This document shows, in pieces, positions 49,200 through 61,700 of a stretch of DNA of 64,000 nucleotides. The notes beneath the pieces are model-generated. The model did not search any database and had not been told where the DNA came from. It saw nothing but the letters and a program-made list of their open reading frames with translations. Position 1 is the first letter of the stretch, and every line of letters starts with the position of its first letter. Where the stretch lies: assembly GCA_014871385.1 (NCBI GenBank), contig CM026428.1:5198820-5262819 (forward strand), written 5' to 3'. Both the position numbers and the translations under genes were made by a program. Source of the stretch: Ceratodon purpureus. Taxonomy: Eukaryota > Streptophyta > Bryopsida > Pseudoditrichales > Ditrichaceae.

Positions 49200-50025
49200 A
49201 ATTCCAAAAAATCTAAATACATGAAATCGAATTTATGTGTCTTTATAAAACATGCAAGCTTTTTTACCACTTGATGGATGATTTATATGTCATTTGATGT
49301 TCTTTAATTACATTCTATGTATACTTTAACATAATTATTTAATTACATCGTTTTGTATATATTCACGCAATCACATATTAAATGCATTCATAATTTCTTT
49401 CTTTTTGAAATCTTAAAAATCTTGAAAATAAAAAAATAGCTGAAATCTTGTATAATTTTAAAATGTTAAATTTGAACTTGGAATTAATAGCCAAATGCAA
49501 AAATATATTGGCAAGTCATGAAATTTTTTGTGTTTATATCATTTGTGTACAATTTCACAAAATATGTATTTAATATGCATTTGTGTTTTTTTCTTAATCA
49601 TCAAGATTTTAATATCAAATGAAATATTACTTTAATATGCATGTATGCTTTATAGCATATAAAATAGCATATATAATTTGATATGCATTTATGATTTTTT
49701 AGTCATTGAATAATTTTTGTGAAATTATGATTTTTAAAAGTAATAAAAATAACGCTATAAATGTGTAACCAACTTAGAAATTGTTATCACTTTGTTGTTG
49801 ATGAACACATTGGTAGAGTGGATGTAATAATTGGTAGAGTGGATGTAATAATTTATTTTTTATCATGAGATAGATTGTGTATTTGCAAAAACACTTAATA
49901 GAGTGATGTATAAACTAAATTTTTTTGTAAAGATTTATAATTACTTGTAAAATGATTATGTTTTAGCGCCATATGCGCCATTGATTCGCAGTGTCCAATA
50001 GACAAGCGCATAATCTAATATCATA
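49200..50025. repeat. Diverged direct repeat, copy 1
   Basis: Resembles 50475-51430 in the same order. Anchors include ttctttttgaaatcttaaaa, aatgcaaaaatatattggca, the gtggatgtaataa/gatgtataag blocks, and a terminal block where gccatatgcgcca corresponds to gccaaaggtgcca. It is AT-rich with no coding capacity, and contains an exact 21-bp tandem duplication near 49810-49852. Confidence 0.6.
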
Positions 50026-50474
50026 CTCTTGAATGACAAATATTTTTAATTTAAAAGAAAATAAAATCTAAACCCAACATTAGTTTTGAAGAAAATTGTC
50101 AAGTATTTATTCAAATGAATAATGATAAGGGTTTTCATAATGTAAGAGGTTGAAATCTATTTTGGTTCTATATATTATAATTGATTTTAATTAATAAATA
50201 TGTTGATATTTTTTATGAGATGTTAAAATCACACACTTTTATATATATATATAACATTTTGTAAAGAATTTGATGTAATATGTGATTTATCTATTTTAGA
50301 GATATTAAAAAAATACAATTCTCAAATCAGTATGTATTTTTCATCAAAATATGATATCATAAAAATTGTAATGTATAATAAATTTATTATAAGCTCATAT
50401 GAATTGGTATGAAGATACATTTGAAATCTATGTTACAAAGAAAATGTTGTCTCTGTCTGTCTTTCCACTTGTCT

Positions 50475-51430
50475 GCTTGTCCATCACAAACCAATTCCGC
50501 TAAAATCTTTGCATGAAACCGACTTTATGTATTTTTCCAAACCATGCAACTTTTTGGATTATTTATACATTTGAAATTCCTCAATTACTTTCAATGTCTT
50601 ATTTTAATACAATCCTCCTGTTGTATGGCTTTGTATGCCTTCAGACAATGCGCATGATAAATGTATTTATATTTTCTTTTTGAAGATCTTAAAAATCTTT
50701 AAAATATCAAAAATTAAAATATTAGGTATACTTTTATATATTTAAAAAATTTAGAAGTTGAGTGTATCATAAATAATCAATGCAGAAATATTTTGGCACA
50801 TCATGGAACTTTGGTATGTATATATGTATATTTTTAATTTGCGTTTACTTTTTTTACTTAATTAAAGAGATTTTTATTTTAAACCAAATAGAGCATAAAG
50901 TTTTATTGTTCTAAATTTATAATGTAAATTGCTTGAAGTGTTTTACTTCCATTAACAATACAATAATACCTTGATAAAATGGATGTATAAGATTTTTTGA
51001 TTGTATTCGTTTACAATAGTATATAGAATAGAAACAAATTTTTATTTTAAATAAAATTGTTAATGAACCCAAAACTAATATCGTCAATGCAAAACAAATT
51101 TGGTTCATTATGAAATTTTTATATAATTTTGTGTCTTTTTCATGATATTTACACTTAAATGTAGATTCATATATTTTCTTAGTTATAGAATATTTCCAAT
51201 TAAAAGATAAATTTTGAACTTTAGTAATTAAAATAATGCTATTATAGTGTAAACAACTTGGAAGCTATTACTACTTTGTAAATTTTGCAAAAATAACTTG
51301 ATTGAATGATGTATAAGTTATAATTATTTATTGTATAGACTTATGTTTGCTTATAGAATGATAAAGTTTTGATGCCAAAGGTGCCAACATTTTGCGGTGG
51401 CTGACTAGTCATCGTAAAATCTAGTATATT
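50475..51430. repeat. Diverged direct repeat, copy 2
   Basis: Partner of 49200-50025. Part of the unit (aatgcaaaa...tcattatgaaat) occurs a third time at about 51085-51170. The region may therefore be an old tandem array or remnants of one transposon family. Confidence 0.6.
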
Positions 51431-52098
51431 TTTAATAAGAATTGATCTAGATGTTTATAATTATAACTTCTTTTGATATTCTATGAATGGAGATAAATTC
51501 AAATCTAATGTTAAATAAATATATAAAGCTATTTCCTAGAATCTAAGAAGATGATTATAAATCTAGTTTATTTTATTATTATCATCAACAAAAATCTAAC
51601 CATGCTATATGATTATCATGTTTAAGATGCTATCATTATTATGTTTAAAACGTAAATTTCTCATCGTAATGATTGGATTGAGTTTGAATAGAATCTAGAT
51701 TAAATTAGATTTTATAATGAATACGAATCACAGAAATTGGAATATTATACAAAAATCCAAAAATCCAAAAATTATTAAATTCTTAATCACTAACTATAAT
51801 AGATATATTATCGCATAATAGAGCATTTCAATACAATGCACTGGTTTGTATAAAGTCTAATACAATAGTTTGTTTGTGAAACATTGCAAAGTATTATTGT
51901 AGAATCAATTGTAAAGTACTATTGTTGTTCAAATACTTTGCATTGGATTGAATCTCACTCGTGAAGACCAAGTTATTGTAATGATTAATATCTTTTCCTA
52001 TCCAATTGAGTAGCCTATCTATGGATAATAATCTTATATTTCCGGTCCAATGCTAGTAACATTTGGCATACATAGTGAAGAAATGAATCTTGGATTCA
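51431..52098. other. AT-rich intergenic region
   Basis: 670 bp of AT-rich DNA with no feature recognised. Confidence 0.5.
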
Positions 52099-52350
52099 TG
52101 GTTGTTCATAGGACCTCCCCGTCCGAAAGACCGTCCGGTCCGCTCGTCCGTCCGTTAGGAGTCATGTCCGGTCCATAAGAGAATATTCGAGCATATTCGA
52201 GCATATTCGAGTATATTTGAGAAAAATTAGGAATATTTATAGAATATTCATAGAATATGTCCGATTTTCACCCCGGACCGACCGGTCCGTCCGTCCGTCC
52301 GTCCGTGTCCGGAAATTTTGCCCATGTCCGTCCGTTATGACAACCCTGCC
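52099..52350. mobile_element. GTCC-rich short element, possibly hAT-type MITE
   Basis: About 250 bp in an AT-rich setting. Both ends carry clusters of cgtccgtccg: left 52120-52170, and right 52278-52335 with an uninterrupted run of GTCC units. Three copies of attcgagcat lie between. The edges are loosely inverted: ggttgttcataggac at the left, and the complement of tatgacaaccctg at the right. CAGGG-type ends suggest hAT. Flanks tggattca and tagattcc match at 6 of 8 positions as a possible old target duplication. Confidence 0.4.
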
Positions 52351-53349
52351 TAGATTCCTTAGTTTTTTTAGAATACACTTAATATATATGCTAAAAATAG
52401 AATTATTACCAAGATAATAAAAAATTAGCTCGATCAACCAACATAAAGATATATTGTTGTGTATTATGCTTGAGATTCAAATTTCAAAGGCTGGGATGAG
52501 AGCCAATAATATAACCTTATAACATATTGCGTCCAAAGTCAGACACATTGATCGCTGCATGCTATGCAGCCCATCCTCATGAATGGCACATAATATTGCG
52601 GAAGATTGGTCTCGTGAACTCCGTCTGTCGAACCCCCTTCCCGATGTAAAAGCCCGACAACGGTCATCTGTGAAATCAATCCGATCAAAAGCATTATTCG
52701 AGGCTGCCACTGTGAACTACAGATTCCAATTAGCTCGCTCACTTTTGTACCAACAGCTCATACTCAAGAGTTGTTACATTGTCCTGGTGAGATTTAGAGA
52801 ACGATGACGTTGTCTAAGAACATCAGTTGGCGATTCACGCACCCATTCGTGGACTTATGCGCATGCATTTGATTTCAGAGTAGCATTTTGTGTGTTCATG
52901 ATTCACTGCTTCGGAAGGTAATATGAGGCATTTATTGTGCTCATTAAGCACAAGGTTGATGGAATCGTTGTCGTGAGCTAGCATCAGAAATACTGTCGTG
53001 GAATCGTTGTGGACCGGTCGGGAACTATTTGTGCCAATTTTATTGTTCTGAGCTAGCACCCGATTGATTCATCGTTGCCAGATTGAGTGCCCATTTGGAA
53101 CCAAATGGATTGTTGGTTTGAATCCCGATTTTGTGCTGTATGAATCGTTGATCTCGTCGGCTGGCTGGCAGGTGCGAAGCAGGTGAAGAAGTCAGTCGGC
53201 TCCTCTTTCAACGGCTGATTCGTGACGTTCTGATGCCGGAATGTGTCCGCCTTATGGTGTCGGTCCTAATGCGTCTCGTCTCACTCGAGCACTTCAGGAA
53301 TAGAATTTGAAGAGTAGTCCTTGAAAATATCTGCGCCGAGTCTGGAAGT
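52351..53349. other. Region upstream of orphan frame
   Basis: 1 kb of mixed composition. The frame at 52583-52807 (+) is short and unconvincing. It could contain the promoter or earlier exons of the 53350 frame. Confidence 0.4.
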
Positions 53350-53823
53350 ATGGATTCCGGACAATCTTCAACTCCAACAGTGGATAGCGAACGCCGGTCC
53401 AGATTGCTTGAGTATCTGAGCAAGTGGCTCAGTGACTTCCCGCCAGTGTCTGTTTTGTACTTGGCAACGGATCCAGACTTTGAAAATTTGCTTGGTTTTG
53501 TTTTTTATTGGTACGAGCGAGCTACAAACCATTTGCAGAGCACTGCAGGTCTAGAGACGAATGAACAGCCTCTGATGCCAATCGCATTAACGCTTGGGTG
53601 GGAATATCTCCTGCGCGCTTTGTGCCGCGCATGCACGCCGACGAGGCTGATGTGTACCGAAGTGGAAACGCCCGAAAATTCCAGTGTCGAGGAGGCGTAC
53701 CTGAGGCAAATGCTAATCAATGAACGGTTGAAGGTGATGGCGTTAATCGAGGTGCTGGAATTCTTTATGTTCGTGGTGGTCCGTGGACCTGAGAAGCTTG
53801 GATACTTTGAGTCACAATCTTAG
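53350..53823 (+). CDS. Orphan 157-aa protein
   Basis: A single open frame from ATG 53350 to TAG 53823. Local base composition is GC-richer than both flanks, and the residue make-up looks like a real protein. It begins with a short Ser/Thr-rich stretch (MDSGQSSTPT). The rest is predicted mainly helical, with aromatic and leucine-rich segments such as FENLLGFVFYWYERA, TLGWEYLLRALCRAC and LIEVLEFFMFVVV. The last could be a buried or membrane-associated helix. There is no signal peptide and no motif I recognise. Introns upstream cannot be excluded. Confidence 0.5.
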   Translation: MDSGQSSTPTVDSERRSRLLEYLSKWLSDFPPVSVLYLATDPDFENLLGFVFYWYERATNHLQSTAGLETNEQPLMPIALTLGWEYLLRALCRACTPTRLMCTEVETPENSSVEEAYLRQMLINERLKVMALIEVLEFFMFVVVRGPEKLGYFESQS

Positions 53824-56507
53824 CAGATTATGCTTGGGAGGATGAGGCCGGTGCCGCGAACGAAGCTGCACGAAGTCCATGAGAACATAGCTGCAGATGA
53901 AGCGCCTTTGTTTACTCATTTTGTGGCCGGTAAAGTCGTAGTTTCTAATTCAGTCTTCATGTCACCGTTTGAGGAGATGTAAAACAGAGATAGGGTGCAG
54001 AGATGCAGGGGACTTGGGATTTTATTGGGTGAAATGGAACACTCTGTGATCAGTAGTTAGTGAGTCAACCAAAAGATTTGGCTTGAGTCTTCACCAAATT
54101 GGCAGGGTTCTGCGATGTGTTTACACATGTAGTGATTTAGAGACAATTCTTGAGGTTTCTAATATTCTGTGACGCAGCAGGCACCTATTCTGCAACAAGT
54201 CACAAGTAGATTCAGATATTATATATCCCAGAGTTGGAAGCCCACTGTAACAGAATTCCATTCTGTATATTCTGGTCAAACATCAGTTAAGTTCTAAATA
54301 CTTTAGTTCATTTGACTCGATTCCGAGGCTTTTGTATTTCGATTTTAAGAACAAGAAGTTTCATCGACAAACAGATTAGTTGGGTTGCACTATTGATTCC
54401 TGTAGAGTAAGAACTCGCAAGTAGGGTGATCTGCATGTTATCATGAAGCCAACAGCCTGAGCTAGTTGAAATGTGAGCATAATTTAATTGATAGTGGTTT
54501 ATTTTCAAGATGCTCCAAGGCGTTTAAGATAATCCTTTGGTTTACCTCTCTCATGTTGTTTTTGCAACAATTTGTGTTTTAGCCTGGTATTTCATAAGGT
54601 AAATAAGTATGATTCATGGATTATAGTTGCATTCATTGAATACAAAAAAATAAAGGAGCAGAAGGAGTAATGTTTGATTAAGGATTGTCATTTATACATG
54701 ATATCTTGGAACTTTGTCGATTGGGGTTCTTATGTGGCTCTTTTAGAGTCTTGAAAGGCTGAGAATTTATAAAAACAATTACGAGATGATGTTATTCCGT
54801 GTTCTCTAATTACAACTGGGATTTGGTTTCTAGCGTTCAATCGCTAATAATTGGATGCGTGCAATATCTCACGTCTATGATCTAGCGCCATCAAATTGAA
54901 TTGTGCCGCCCATCCGCCCATCCGCCCATCCCTCCTTCCCAAATCAAACGATTGAGTGACGTCCCTCATGAGAAGAAAAAAATAATCATCAGGGGCCATG
55001 TTTTTACCCATTTCAGAGAAACAATATGTTCACGATGAGATTATTGATAAATACCACTATACATATTCATTACCACAGGGTGCAACAACTTAGCGGCCTC
55101 CAGCAAATCAAGATTCTTCAGCAATGTTGGTCTTTATCAACGCAGGATGGCCATGGCCCGGCAAGTGGGTGACCGCTCTGCAACGATGCTTGTTGAGCTT
55201 TGTTTACACATTTTATCAACACTGTTGCTGTTTCTCGAACATGAGCTTCCAATTGATGCAGCTTGAGTGGTGAAAATCTTCGAGCTGCTTAGTTTGTGTA
55301 CTAGATGCAATAAAATACTCTCTCATGTTGTTTTTGAAACACTTCATGTTGTGGGATGATTCATGTAACTTAATATTATTGTCATATTCATATTCATTAA
55401 CCCCTAAAGGGCCCTGAGGCTGGAAGATGGCCTCGGCTGGGATTGTAACATGAATTGATTCAATTGAGGCACCTTGCAATGCATATTACTTGAAACAACC
55501 AAAAAGCAAAAGATGGGCCTAAAGATGAGGAAAATTGTGAAACCTTCAAAAATAAAATTGGAATCACTATGCGTATTCTATGGAGTCTTTTGTGCCCATT
55601 TATACGTATTTGCAGCATATACGGACAGTGGTAGAGTTGCTCTAAATTACTCCAAAAAATTTGGAAAAATTATATACCATTTATAGTACTGACATTGTCT
55701 TCCACTAAAAAATTCAACATCACAACATCATTTTCCAGTCTTCAATGCATAAATACATGTGTAAACCACTGCAACAACTACGTATACATATCCTTTTAGA
55801 AGTTAAATTGGCCAATCTTTTTGTATTGGCTGCTATATAGAGAGATGATGGATTTAACACTTCCAAATTTTCACAATTCAAGTGAGAACAAAAAATCCTC
55901 ACAACAAACTAAATGTCACTAGTGCAGAACTGCATTCATGTAATGAATTTGAACAGTTGGTCTTTCTAAAAATCCTTTGACAGATTAATCCTAATCATAA
56001 TAGATTGAATATCTACCGTATGCAAATTGTTGTGGAGAAAAACAAGAAACAAAACAAAAAATGAAATTAGTGAATTAAAATGGATATCAAAAAAGATACA
56101 GACACCAATATTAAATTATAATCTCACATTCCACCTAAATCTACAAGACTACAAAGCAATGGTCTAAAACTAAAAGAACAAAACAGCTGCAGTAATATAA
56201 AACGTCGACAACAGCCGGCTTATTATTATAGATAGATAATTGTTGCTTTTTAGAGAGCAAGTACTCCTACACCTGCACACAAAAATTTGCAGAATTTCAA
56301 CAGCCGAATCGCAAATCACTAAGAAAAAAGCGCAATTAGGAAAAGATTATCACAACGCTGCAATTCACCTTCTTCTGCTTACGTTTGCTTGAACGTAAGC
56401 TTGAAAGTTGATTTGGCTAGCATTGTTTCTAGGCAAAGCACGATGCACAAAAGTAGCAATAATTCTGAAATGAGGCTATCCCGTAGCGGCAAAGATGCTA
56501 AACATAG
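53824..56507. other. Intergenic region
   Basis: 2.7 kb. It contains a short cgcccatc run at 54905-54932 and the second copy of the dispersed repeat. At 55918 it contains cactagtgcagaac, a sequence like the end of some plant CACTA elements. No gene was recognised. Confidence 0.45.
54930..55125. repeat. Diverged dispersed repeat, copy 2
   Basis: Partner of 48298-48462, in the same orientation, about 6.6 kb apart. Confidence 0.6.
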
Positions 56508-56855
56508 TAGTGGGAGTCACACTAGAGAAACCTCGAGGAATGTCCATTCTCCCGGAATGTTATTTCATCCAAGTAGAAGTTACCTTGAGTTACCATTCTC
56601 CCACTTCATGGAAGTATGATGAGGTGTCACTCTCTCCTCCAACCTCAATGTCCATTCTCAAGGAAGCGCTTCCATGCTCTTGGGGAGACGGAAGCGCTTC
56701 CTTGAGAATGGACATTGAGGTTGGAGGAGAGAGTGACACCTCATCATACTTCCATGAAGTGGGAGAATAGTAACTCAAGGTAACTTCTACTTGGATGAAG
56801 TAACATTCCGGGAGAATGGACATTCCCCGAGGTTTCTCTAGTGTGACTTCCACTA
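56508..56855. repeat. 348-bp near-perfect hairpin (fold-back element)
   Basis: Two arms of about 165 bp, differing by only a few substitutions and small indels, flank a 16-base loop (atgctcttggggagac, about 56673-56688). The innermost arm contains the self-complementary ggaagcgcttcc on each side of the loop. The outer edges are tagtgggagtcacac and the complement of gtgtgacttccacta. No transposase is present and no clear target duplication was found. A transcript through it would fold into one long double-stranded stem. Confidence 0.9.
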
Positions 56856-58739
56856 GTTTTAGTGATAGTCAACCAGGAGGAGGAACAACAGTAGTAGCTC
56901 CTCTTCCATTGGTCAAGAGTCTGGATTCCAATCATCCCCATTCCAGAGAACCCGTTCTGCCGTGGAACGGGCGTCACCTCTCGATCCTCCTCGTCCGTTC
57001 TCGTCCAGAACCGGCTTTCCAACTGGCATGGAACCTCGATGTGGTTCTCGACGTTAACTGACCCGACATTGATGCCCTAGACTATTGATGGGAACGTCTT
57101 TGAGGATTGACAATCCAATTCCACTGGGATGGATTGGGAACTTGACGAACTTTTGGTTTCCGTTCCTTTTTTCACTGTTGGTTTGAAAACCTTGATTATA
57201 AAGATTACGTGGGTCTAGTCACCCATTATCATTCATCTGCTTATGTCATTGGTGAATATTATCTAGAGTTTTTCTTAGTTGAGGTCAAGATAAAGAAAGC
57301 CAAATCCCTATTGGCATTGGAGGGAATAAAATATAAGTTTCCGCTACCTTAGATTATACGTGTGCAAGAACTATCAACCCCTCTTAGGATGGACATTGTA
57401 CAAAACCATATTCAAAAAAAATATTAAGAAAATAAATAAACTAAAAATTAAAAAAACTTGTTGTGTAAGATACATTTTGTGTTGTTTGAAAGAGGTGTGT
57501 TCTTTCCCAAAAAAAACAATGAATATGAAAATAAATGTAAGCTATTTAGATCTCAACTGTACAATCTTGTAGTAAACTTATTGTAAGTCATGTAGACCAT
57601 ATTTTGAGTCACAAAGCCTCATAGATTGTAAGATCGTAATGTATTAATACACAAGATAGACTACATAATTTCATCATTTTTGCTTTGAAGTGGAAAATGT
57701 ACCAAAAAAGGTACTACAATGAATAAAATATGCAACTAGAAAGTTATTCACCTTCATCTCAATATCACCCTTGCACCAAAGAAATCCATCAAAAAAAAGA
57801 ATTGTATCAAATATCAACCTTGCAATGGTGAAAATTGCCAAAAAAAAAAGACTTGATTTTGGATTAGACCCAAGAGATTTTGTCAAAAAATGATGAAATT
57901 ATGACTCTTCAAAGTGTCAATCCTTTATCCAAAATGTAGTTTTTTGACATCAAAGGCGTATAGGAACTAGATAGGCTCAACCTTTCATGTTTTTTATGTT
58001 CTCAAGAATCTAGATCCTTCACAATATTATATAAGATTCAATTCTTTACAATTTTCATGTTGTTATAGATTTAGTATTCACAACTCTAAATATAGCCCAA
58101 TGTTTATTGTTTTTGATATACTTATCAATCAAATTTCTCTACAACTCTGGATTATGGCTTAATGCTTCATGTTTTCTATATTCTTTGAATATACTTTTAA
58201 TTCAAAGAAACAAATTTTGAAATAAATTTTGAGGCCGGCATGACTAGAGTAATTGTTTGACCTATTTACAAATTAGGAATTCACTCAAAGACCTAGAGTG
58301 AATTATAGCTTCACCTAATCTATAAATAAAACCTATAAATTAAATTTGTAGCTTCTATTACAAGTAAAAGTGGGCTTACCTTTAAGTTAAACCGGGTGCA
58401 AAAGTGTAAAACGCATCTCCTCCACAGTTGCAAACACCTTTGTATTTTCAATATATTTGTGTTGTATTAACTAAATCTTATAAAGCTATCATTTTTGTTT
58501 ACCTCACTTTTGTTTACAATGTTTTACCTCATTTAACACCGCTTTTGTTTTTGATTTGTGATTGTTGCTCTACAAAACACAATTCATGAGTTCAAGATGC
58601 CTGCTATGAACATTTAAATTTGAAGATACATGTAGTAGTTTATCAATCTCTGTACTTATCATATTCAAAGTTTTGGAAACAATTAATTGTTGCTAGCATG
58701 TTGATTCTTTTTATTGTTGTGAAAACAAAGGCATTCATT
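56856..58739. other. Intergenic region
   Basis: A GC-richer stretch at 56870-57160 continues an unassigned minus-strand frame. 57200-58740 is AT-rich with no recognised gene. Confidence 0.45.
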
Positions 58740-61700
58740 CAACATGCCACCAAAGAAGGAAATATCCAAAGAATTATGTTGATGTAAAAGTTGTAATCAA
58801 GTTTGCAAGATCCAGAGGTTATCACAAAGCATTTAAAAGGAGGAAGCTTTAGCCTACATGCGCTTAGAGATTTTTTTGACAAATGCACAAAATTGCTTTG
58901 TAGAATGCAATCATTTGAAGGTCAGTTTCAATTAACCATTGCAAATGCATTAATCCATCATGTTTTTAACTTTGGTCATTAATATCGTTATTTTTACAAT
59001 TATTGAGAATTTATATCTTTTAAATCTATTTCATTTAACTAGAAAAAAATTAATTTGACTTTATTTGTACATATCTAATGTCATAAATCTGTGTCATATG
59101 CATTTTAGCTATATTTGATTTTATAACAAAAAAAAAAGTGTAAATGGATCTTCTATAGTAGGCTATAAATACATAAAACAATTTATATACATTAAATTCC
59201 ATGTCGTATTTGACACTTGTCTTGTTAACAATGAAATTAATCATTGCTAATTTGCTCATTACACATCACTAACTCTCAAAGATTTTGTTAAAATTTAGAA
59301 CTAAGTAGATAAGCAATTCTCCATATTCTCATAAATCAAGCACCATCATCTCTCATACACGAAGAACCTTCACATCATGTAGGTGAACTAATGGTAGATG
59401 ATAGCCCTCTCCAACATATTGAACATGGTGGAAAAACTTAAAAAAGAAAATGTTGTATCTGTTTACAGTGGTTGTGACATTGGCCTTTTATCCTTGATTG
59501 TTTTGTTTTACAGACGAGGCTTTCAGTAGTTTGTTACAGTTGTTGATAAAACACTTAAATCTACCTAATCTTTCACAAAAGATAAATGCCTCTAGAAACA
59601 TTGTTTTTAAAATTGGATCAGTATACAATCAAATAGATGCATGCAAAAAAAATTGCATGATCTACTACAAAGACAGAAAGAATATTAACAACTATTCAAT
59701 TTGCAACACGCCCCAATATCAACGAGGAAAGGCAAGCTCAAGGCAAGACACCATAGAAGGTATTAAGGCACTTTCCTATAAGACCTGGAATATTGAAGTC
59801 CTTGTCTTGCCCCAAATTAGTACCTCTTTTTAATGGATATAAAAATGTTAAGAGCTTTGACGGCTTTTAGTGTTATCCAAGTGATTCAATTGCTTGGAAA
59901 CACATGGATAATGTTTTAGAGTTTAAAAATGAAGAGACTGTGTATATACACATTGGACTTGCAATTGATGGTATCAATCTATACGTACAAGTCTTTATTG
60001 ACAAAATGGAGCACATTGGCCGTTATAATCTTGAATTATAATTTGCCAATTAAACTCATAAGTAAACCTTTTCACATGATGCTGGCACTCTTAATTCCAG
60101 AAAAAAATAGGTTCGAGATTTAGATGTCTTATTGGAACGTCTCATCAATGAGTACATTGCAATGTGCTACACAGTTGTTAAGTAAATGTCTTAAGACCAA
60201 TTGATAAGTCAATCTAATTATTCTATATCTTTATTAAATTATAATATTTTCTACTTCATGTACTAGGGGCACAAGATAGTATTTGTGTATTAAATATTCT
60301 CTTTTTTACAAATCTCAACTCTAAAAGTAGTATAGTGATAAGGTTGGATTACTCATGTTCAATTAAAATTTTTGTATTTGTTTAAAAAGATGGTAGCTAA
60401 AAATTAATTAATCTACATTTCTTTTTTATTTTGAATTTCAAGAGAAAAAAATGTAAACTTCCATGGAATTTATATGTGATTCATTTATGACTTACCGGGA
60501 TATGGATTTATAGTTTATTGTCAAGTTCGTGGTTACAACTCATGTCCAATTTGCGCTGATCGATTAAATGGGAGGTATTCGAAAGCATTAAAAAAATGTG
60601 TTTTCATTGATTGCCACCGTTTTCTTGAGCTTGAGCATCTCTATAGGAGAAAATCAGCAACTTTGCAATATGAACAAGAGTTGAGAAAACCCCCACAAAA
60701 ACTATTTGGGAAGGAATAGATCAAACAAAGCAAACGAAACAATATGGTTATTAAAAAGTGTCAATATATTTAAATTAGGTTATTGAAAAGATTTAATTAT
60801 TCGTCGTCTCGTTGATGGGATGCACATTAAAAAAAATATGTTTCACAATATTATGATGCTTTTGCTTGGTGAAAGAATTCAAAGGCTATAAGAGAAGATT
60901 TACAAGAGTTCAACATAAGAAACGAACTATGGCTCGGAGACATTAAACAAGCTTCAACTAAGGCAAATCCTATTCAAATCAAAGCGTTTTAACTGAATGC
61001 ACCATGGGTTTTGGATGATGCCAAAAAATCAAGAATCTTTCTAAGACGTTCCCTAAGACTTCCTTCCAATTTTCAGCAAACATCCATAGTTACTTTGGAT
61101 CCAAATATAAGTTGCAACACTCGAAATCTTATGATTAATATATATTAATGCAACATGTGATTCCTGTGACATCAAGAGGTTTGTTATAATTAGGCCCGCA
61201 TAGAGCAATTTTGCGGTTGTATTGAATTTTTCAATGTGTAAATGCATCTAAATTAAATATAATTGAGTTTCTGATGCTTATGCCTGATGCTACTAAAACA
61301 TTGTGCTTCTTCATAAAAAAATTACTTTCAATTGATTTCATCATTAGTTTTTATTTTGTTTACCATCCAGTCAAAGAAACTACTTTGGGTAGGGTCATAC
61401 ATACACGTTGGATGTATCCAGTAAAAAGATACTTTAAGGTATTGAAAAGTTTTGTGAAAAATATGGCTAAGCCAAAATGAAGCATATTATGAATCCTATT
61501 GATTGTACACAAATATTGGATTCCTTCTGCAATATATTTCTCAATTACCATGTACAATAAATAGAAAAAAACTAGGCGTGCATTTGGATAATGATGCAAT
61601 CAACTTGATAAGATTTCAATACAAAGGAAGCAAAAAAATAATTTGTCTAATGAAACACGGAAACATATAAACAACTACATGTTGAGCAATTCAAAGATGG

